A stretch of 9,538 nt of DNA from positions 1-9,538 of the forward strand of contig CALJWY010000209.1 in the NCBI GenBank assembly GCA_937974465.1, written 5' to 3'. The position numbers were made by a program, and so were the translations under genes. Below, piece by piece: positions 6,136 through 9,538 of the stretch; within the stretch, counting starts at the first letter, position 1, and every line of letters begins with the position of its first letter. The DNA is from an uncultured Lysobacterales bacterium. Lineage in GTDB: Bacteria > Pseudomonadota > Gammaproteobacteria > Xanthomonadales > SZUA-36. The notes under the pieces are model-generated. The model saw nothing but the letters and a program-made list of their open reading frames with translations, searched no databases and was not told the DNA's origin.

Positions 6136-7782
6136 ATGCCTGAATTGAAGATCGCTTTATCCAAAAACAAAATCAGTTTCTGTAAAGCAACACTATTGAT
6201 TGGTCTGCTTGCCTGCTCCTGCTGGGTGAACACGACACTGGCATTCGAGCCATCGCCCCTGGACACACCATCATCGAAAGCTACCGAAGATGTTGTATTC
6301 AAGGACAACCTCGGCCGGGACACACCACGCAGCAGTTTCAGTGGGTTTCTAAGCGCCACAGAAAATTTTGATTATGAACTGGCCGTTGAATTCATGGATT
6401 TGCGCAACCTTCCATTCAGCACCAGGAAACATGATGGTGAAGAATTGGCAAGGCAGTTCGATTTTGTCATCAAGCGGGGGATGAGAATTAACGTTGATCA
6501 TCTCAGCAGCGATGTAAACGGCCAGGTTGTTGACGGCCTACCTGAATACCGGGATGAACTTGGCCGCCTGGTCGACGATGAAGCGGAGCAGGTTCTGTAT
6601 CTGCAAAGAGTCCCGGGCGTAGACAACAATTATATCTGGAAGATTTCCAATGCCAGCGTCGCTCACATCCCCGAACTTTATGACTATTTCAGCTACCCGG
6701 ACTGGATTGAAAATATTCGCAGTCACCTGCCGGCAGATTCCGGTTTTCTCGGTATCGAATTATTCAAATGGGTAATCATATTGACCGCCACCGTCATTTT
6801 GCTACCCCTTTTCTGGCTCCTGGGCTTTGCCTTAAGCTGGCTTATCAGCAGGCCTGGCTCGCCATTGCACCTCCCCGTTCGCAGGCTCTTTACCCGGCCG
6901 GTTGCGATTTTGGGGGTGATGTTGGTTACCGGCAACCTGATAAGAGAGTTGGGTCTTAATGCAACCGCTCAATCAATTGCTGAAACCAGAACCATATTGA
7001 CCGTCGTGATTGTCTGGATTGTGTTTTCTCTGATAGACCTATTCCGTGCCAGGAGAAGAGAACAGTTCCTCGCCCAGGGACGCGCTGACGCCCACATTCT
7101 GGGCCGGCCAATGGCCAACGCCCTTAAGCTATTTACTTTGCTGGTTGGTGTATTGGTCTGGATGGCCAATGCTGGAATCGATATTACAACGCTGGTTGCC
7201 GGCCTGGGTATCGGTGGCCTGGCGCTGGCGCTGGCTTTGCAAAAACCGATCGAGGATCTGCTCGGTGCAGTTTCACTCTACTCGCAACAGCCAATGTCAA
7301 CAGGTGACCTGTGCAAATACGGCAATGTGCTGGGCCGAATTGAAGAGATCGGTTTGCGAACCACCCGTATCCGCACACTTAATGACACCCTCGTTTCAGT
7401 TCCAAATTGCATCATTGCCCACGGTGCCATTGAGAATTACTCAGCCCGGCAAAAAATGCTCTATCACCCTGAGCTGCCGCTGCGTTTTGACACCACCGGG
7501 GAACAGATGCAGACCATCATCGATGGCATCAATGACATGGCCCGCGGCCATGAGAAGGTGATCACGGACTCAGTCAGAATACGGTTCACGCACTATACTG
7601 AAAACGCAATGGTCATCAAGGCAAGGATATATGTCGATGAATCCGATTTCAGCGGCTACCTGGCCGTGGTCAACGATCTGAATTTATCCATCATGAAAAT
7701 CGTTGAGGATGCCGGAGCAAAGTTCTCACAGGGCGCAAGAACCATCATGCTGCAAACCGGAACCGAACCTCAGCCGGCTTAA
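6136..7782 (+). CDS. MscS-family mechanosensitive channel with secreted N-terminal domain
   Basis: This inner-membrane channel probably opens under membrane tension to release solutes during osmotic downshock. The 548-aa protein begins with a signal peptide (about 1-36, cleavage likely after TTLA). A soluble, probably periplasmic region follows (about 37-205) that I do not recognise. Transmembrane helices lie at about 208-237, 254-272, 284-304 and 328-347. The pore helix at 351-370 (LVAGLGIGGLALALALQK) has a small-residue and leucine pattern; Leu362 and Leu366 align with the E. coli MscS gate leucines 105 and 109. The beta domain (about 372-436) contains MSTGDLCKYG, IGLRTTRIRTL and LVSVPN, followed by the alpha/beta cytoplasmic domain to about 540. 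Lys370 takes the place of MscS Gly113; QK here is, as I recall, common in large MscS-like proteins. An extended -10 promoter lies just upstream, while the ribosome site is weak (AAAGAA). The 3' end converges with the hydrolase gene 11 nt away. Confidence 0.92.
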   Translation: MPELKIALSKNKISFCKATLLIGLLACSCWVNTTLAFEPSPLDTPSSKATEDVVFKDNLGRDTPRSSFSGFLSATENFDYELAVEFMDLRNLPFSTRKHDGEELARQFDFVIKRGMRINVDHLSSDVNGQVVDGLPEYRDELGRLVDDEAEQVLYLQRVPGVDNNYIWKISNASVAHIPELYDYFSYPDWIENIRSHLPADSGFLGIELFKWVIILTATVILLPLFWLLGFALSWLISRPGSPLHLPVRRLFTRPVAILGVMLVTGNLIRELGLNATAQSIAETRTILTVVIVWIVFSLIDLFRARRREQFLAQGRADAHILGRPMANALKLFTLLVGVLVWMANAGIDITTLVAGLGIGGLALALALQKPIEDLLGAVSLYSQQPMSTGDLCKYGNVLGRIEEIGLRTTRIRTLNDTLVSVPNCIIAHGAIENYSARQKMLYHPELPLRFDTTGEQMQTIIDGINDMARGHEKVITDSVRIRFTHYTENAMVIKARIYVDESDFSGYLAVVNDLNLSIMKIVEDAGAKFSQGARTIMLQTGTEPQPA

Positions 7783-7789
7783 TCGGTTC
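7760..7789. other. Inverted repeat at the end of the convergent gene pair
   Basis: GAACCGA (7760-7766) pairs with TCGGTTC (7783-7789), and the loop holds the palindrome AGCCGGCT (7772-7779). The structure spans the stop codon of the MscS-family gene, within the 11-nt gap to the convergent hydrolase gene. It has no T-tract on either strand, so it is not a standard intrinsic terminator; it could slow polymerase or stabilise the 3' ends. Confidence 0.3.
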
Positions 7790-7793
7790 TGCT

Positions 7794-9266
7794 CTACCGG
7801 GCCTTGTTAACAGCCGCTTTGAGGCGGTCTTCCATATAGCCATAAAATGGATTACTACGCAGCCGTTGCGACAGTGTGGCTGGTAGAATCAAGGCCCCAG
7901 CCTCGCCCACCATGAAGACCTTGCCAATCTGTGGATAAGCACCCCCTTGCTCGTCAGGTGCAAGGCCATACACCGGGTCGTCGATCGGAAATGGCAATGC
8001 CACGTGAGACAGGGAATAGACGTCATCCGGCCAGGCATATTCCAGTGGCTGCCCTGTAAAGCCGGGTACCCCGGACCGCTGCTTTAATTCAAGTACCTTG
8101 CGCTCATCCGCTGCGCGGTTGGTGATAACCGAAACCGCATAATTCCCCGAGCTCTCATTCATGATCCGGTTCAACAGGATTTTATGCCGCGGCAGGACGA
8201 ACTCATCTAACACACCCAGCCGGTTGGCGTCGAAAATAACCAGTTCACTGCCGTTGTCGGGAACCTTCTCATATAGCGTTTCCCAAATAGCTGACGTCAC
8301 CACGGTTTTATCAACCAGGGACTGGAATGTCAGAAAAGGTGGCATCTGCTGCAGGCGGCCATTTTTCTCTACGCGCTGAAGCTGCTCTTTGACAGATGTT
8401 GTCAACAGGTAACTCTGTAGAGCCGCATGCAGCGGAAATGAGTTGTACTTGTGCGGGTCGTATTCCGGGTAAGTTTCCAGCCAGCGGGACTGTCTGAAAT
8501 AATCGAAATACCCAACCCAGTTAAACAACTGCGAAAACCGCGCCAGCGGATCAACACCGATCATTGGTGAGAGCAGGAATACATGGTCAGGGGTTCTCGT
8601 GCCATCATCATCCAGTGAGTCCATGCTGTATTTCAATGCGAGCGCACCGCCATTGGAATATCCGACCAGGTAAAATGGCTGGTCATTTTCAATCTGCTCA
8701 GTGACGTGTTTCGCAGCAAACCTGACTGGCTCATACCAATCCTGCCAACTCAGCCTGTCAAGCTCGGCAGGCACTGTACCGTGTCCGGGTAATCGCAGGT
8801 TCAATACGTAAAGGCCCTGCTCCTGGAACATCGTTGCCAGGTGCCGCATTGTGTATGGTGAATCGGTCATACCATGCAATAACAACACACCGCCACGTAT
8901 CGAGGCTGGTTGCAGCACGGCACTACGATTCAGGTTCACGCCGGCCTTTTCAGGATAGGAGTGATTGTCTTTTACATAACGATTAAGCTGCTGCCTTGGA
9001 TCCTGCCCTGCGTGTGTTTCCACCATTGCTTGAAGCTGGGAAAAAACCTGCTCTTCCCGTTCAAGATATTGCTCCAGGCTGGTAACCGCGTTTTCATCGG
9101 CTACCTGGAATTCGGCAGCAATAACCTCGGTATGCCACCAATCCAGGGGAGGTCCATCGCGCAGACTGATCGCTCTCGCCAGTATCAGGGTCATAGCCAC
9201 CAGCAGAAATGAAAACAATATAAACCCGGCCGCACGGGTTGCTATTCGTGCTGATTTCCTGAGCAT
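7794..9266 (-). CDS. Membrane-anchored alpha/beta hydrolase
   Basis: This 490-aa protein has one N-terminal transmembrane helix (about 13-32) after a basic start, so the body is probably periplasmic and anchored. The hydrolase fold begins near 124. GGVLLLHGMTDSPY (125-138) holds the oxyanion-hole HG, LRLPGHG (157-163) follows, and the nucleophile elbow is GYSNG with Ser204. Likely acid and base are Asp319 (FQSLVDKTV) and His421 (SLSHVALPFP). About 100 residues separate the two, far more than in a compact fold, so an extra segment is inserted. The motifs look like lysophospholipase or carboxylesterase relatives, but the substrate is unknown. The start at 9266 is supported by a strong ribosome site (GGAGGGAG, complement of 9272-9279). 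The gene is monocistronic, on the strand opposite the pump operon, with a terminator upstream isolating it from the next minus-strand gene. Confidence 0.87.
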   Translation of the reverse strand: MLRKSARIATRAAGFILFSFLLVAMTLILARAISLRDGPPLDWWHTEVIAAEFQVADENAVTSLEQYLEREEQVFSQLQAMVETHAGQDPRQQLNRYVKDNHSYPEKAGVNLNRSAVLQPASIRGGVLLLHGMTDSPYTMRHLATMFQEQGLYVLNLRLPGHGTVPAELDRLSWQDWYEPVRFAAKHVTEQIENDQPFYLVGYSNGGALALKYSMDSLDDDGTRTPDHVFLLSPMIGVDPLARFSQLFNWVGYFDYFRQSRWLETYPEYDPHKYNSFPLHAALQSYLLTTSVKEQLQRVEKNGRLQQMPPFLTFQSLVDKTVVTSAIWETLYEKVPDNGSELVIFDANRLGVLDEFVLPRHKILLNRIMNESSGNYAVSVITNRAADERKVLELKQRSGVPGFTGQPLEYAWPDDVYSLSHVALPFPIDDPVYGLAPDEQGGAYPQIGKVFMVGEAGALILPATLSQRLRSNPFYGYMEDRLKAAVNKAR

Positions 9267-9271
9267 GTCAA

Positions 9272-9301
9272 CTCCCTCCGAATTTTGTGCTTATTACTAT
9301 A
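9272..9301 (-). promoter_or_regulatory. Ribosome site and candidate -10 for the hydrolase gene
   Basis: Read on the minus strand, GGAGGGAG (complement of 9272-9279) lies 5 nt before the ATG and fixes the start. TATAGT (complement of 9296-9301) matches -10 at five of six positions and would give a short leader of about 22 nt. I see no convincing -35, so the promoter part is weak while the ribosome site is solid. Confidence 0.4.
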
Positions 9302-9343
9302 TTGAAATTTATGCTGGATGGCCTGCCTGTTTTAACCGGGCAC

Positions 9344-9385
9344 AAAAAAAAGACAAAGAGCACAGGGTACTCTTTGTCTTTTTGT
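9344..9385 (-). terminator. Rho-independent terminator, probably bidirectional
   Basis: AAAAAGACAAAGAG (9347-9360) pairs perfectly over 14 bp with CTCTTTGTCTTTTT (9370-9383) around a 9-nt loop. On the minus strand the hairpin ends in a run of eight U from the A-tract at 9344-9351, so it should end transcription of the minus-strand gene whose last codons lie at the right edge. On the plus strand the right arm itself supplies a five-T tract, so it may work in both directions. Confidence 0.8.
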
Positions 9386-9420
9386 AACGCTCATCCTGTA
9401 AAGACTTTCTGAGTTTTTTC

Positions 9421-9463
9421 GCTTCCATCCGAATGGAAGCACTCAAACAGACCTTTCAGTTTG
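9421..9463. repeat. Two adjacent hairpins in the 3' region of the edge gene
   Basis: GCTTCCAT (9421-9428) and ATGGAAGC (9433-9440) form a perfect 8-bp stem with a 4-nt loop. Next to it, CAAAC (9444-9448) and GTTTG (9459-9463) form a weaker stem. Neither is followed by a proper T-tract, so they are not terminators themselves. They lie between the stop of the edge gene and its terminator and would be part of its 3' untranslated RNA. Confidence 0.4.
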
Positions 9464-9471
9464 ATTATATG

Positions 9472-9538
9472 CTACTGCGTCCGTGACAAGCGCAGGGCGC
9501 CGCCAAGAATCAGGAACAACGAACCAAACAACGCCAAC
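9472..9538 (-). CDS. C-terminal end of a minus-strand gene cut by the window edge
   Basis: One minus-strand frame is open from the right edge to a TAG at 9472-9474. It reads as a hydrophobic stretch (LALFGSLFLILGGAL) followed by a short basic tail (RLSRTQ). This looks like a final transmembrane helix, with the basic end on the cytoplasmic side. Hairpins and a strong terminator follow at a suitable distance, which supports a real gene end. Only 21 full codons are visible, so the family cannot be named. A C-terminal sorting tail is another possibility, but no motif such as PEP is in view. Confidence 0.45.
   Translation of the reverse strand, partial: LALFGSLFLILGGALRLSRTQ

Noticed and set aside
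7237..7248. Lys370 where E. coli MscS has the kink glycine (Gly113)
   Set aside because: The QK pattern after the pore helix is, as I recall, frequent in larger MscS-like proteins, so I do not treat it as a defect.
7046..7561. Open plus-strand frame of 171 codons inside the MscS-family gene
   Set aside because: It overlaps the pore and beta domain in another frame and is rich in Trp, Cys and Arg without any motif, as expected for an out-of-frame reading.
8910..9212. Open plus-strand frame of 100 codons opposite the hydrolase N-terminus
   Set aside because: The minus strand has a strong ribosome site and a complete hydrolase; the plus-strand frame has neither promoter nor ribosome site.
9311..9414. 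Possible 33-codon plus-strand peptide starting at ATG 9311
   Set aside because: It reads straight through the 14-bp terminator stem and has no ribosome site.
1..9538. CRISPR arrays, tRNA genes, insertion sequences or prophage genes
   Set aside because: No regularly spaced repeats, cloverleaf-like segments, transposase motifs or phage proteins were seen on either strand.

Overview
The window looks like a piece of a gammaproteobacterial chromosome, probably from a free-living or marine organism. It has roughly balanced base composition, an NsrR-type Rrf2 regulator, a lipoprotein-type (NodT) outer-membrane efflux channel and several Gram-negative envelope proteins. Every complete gene encodes either a regulator or a membrane-associated protein. 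I see no tRNA, rRNA, CRISPR, transposase or integrase, and no sign of a prophage.

Layout, left to right. A rho-independent terminator (22-50) closes a gene that lies off the left edge. A candidate promoter and a GC-rich dyad (88-134) precede an NsrR-like Rrf2 regulator (175-603) that contains no cysteine, so it lacks the usual iron-sulfur ligands. Next comes a run of five same-strand genes: an AI-2E/PerM (UPF0118) family membrane protein (697-1797), a small stand-alone potassium-channel-like protein with the filter SLGYGD (1856-2302), and three overlapping genes for a tripartite export pump. The pump genes are a NodT/TolC outer-membrane lipoprotein (2295-3836), a HlyD/EmrA membrane-fusion protein (3836-4990) and a DUF2955/FUSC-like inner-membrane protein (4990-6081). 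The overlaps of 8, 1 and 1 nt suggest translational coupling. An extended -10 promoter (6098-6106) then precedes an MscS-family mechanosensitive channel with a secreted N-terminal domain (6136-7782). Convergent to it, 11 nt away, is a membrane-anchored alpha/beta hydrolase (7794-9266, minus strand). The right end holds a strong terminator, further hairpins and the probable last codons of another minus-strand gene.

How the genes may work together (inference). The pump resembles AaeAB/fusaric-acid type exporters, which move small aromatic or organic acids out across both membranes. The UPF0118 protein, the potassium-channel-like protein and the MscS channel all point to ion, proton or turgor control. 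The cluster can therefore be read as an envelope and ion-homeostasis locus. Whether the cluster-less Rrf2 protein controls it is not shown by the sequence; only its position, and weak operator-like repeats before it and before the next gene, suggest so. I found no convincing wholly new system. The most distinctive feature is the cysteine-free NsrR-like regulator beside this mixed channel and efflux operon.
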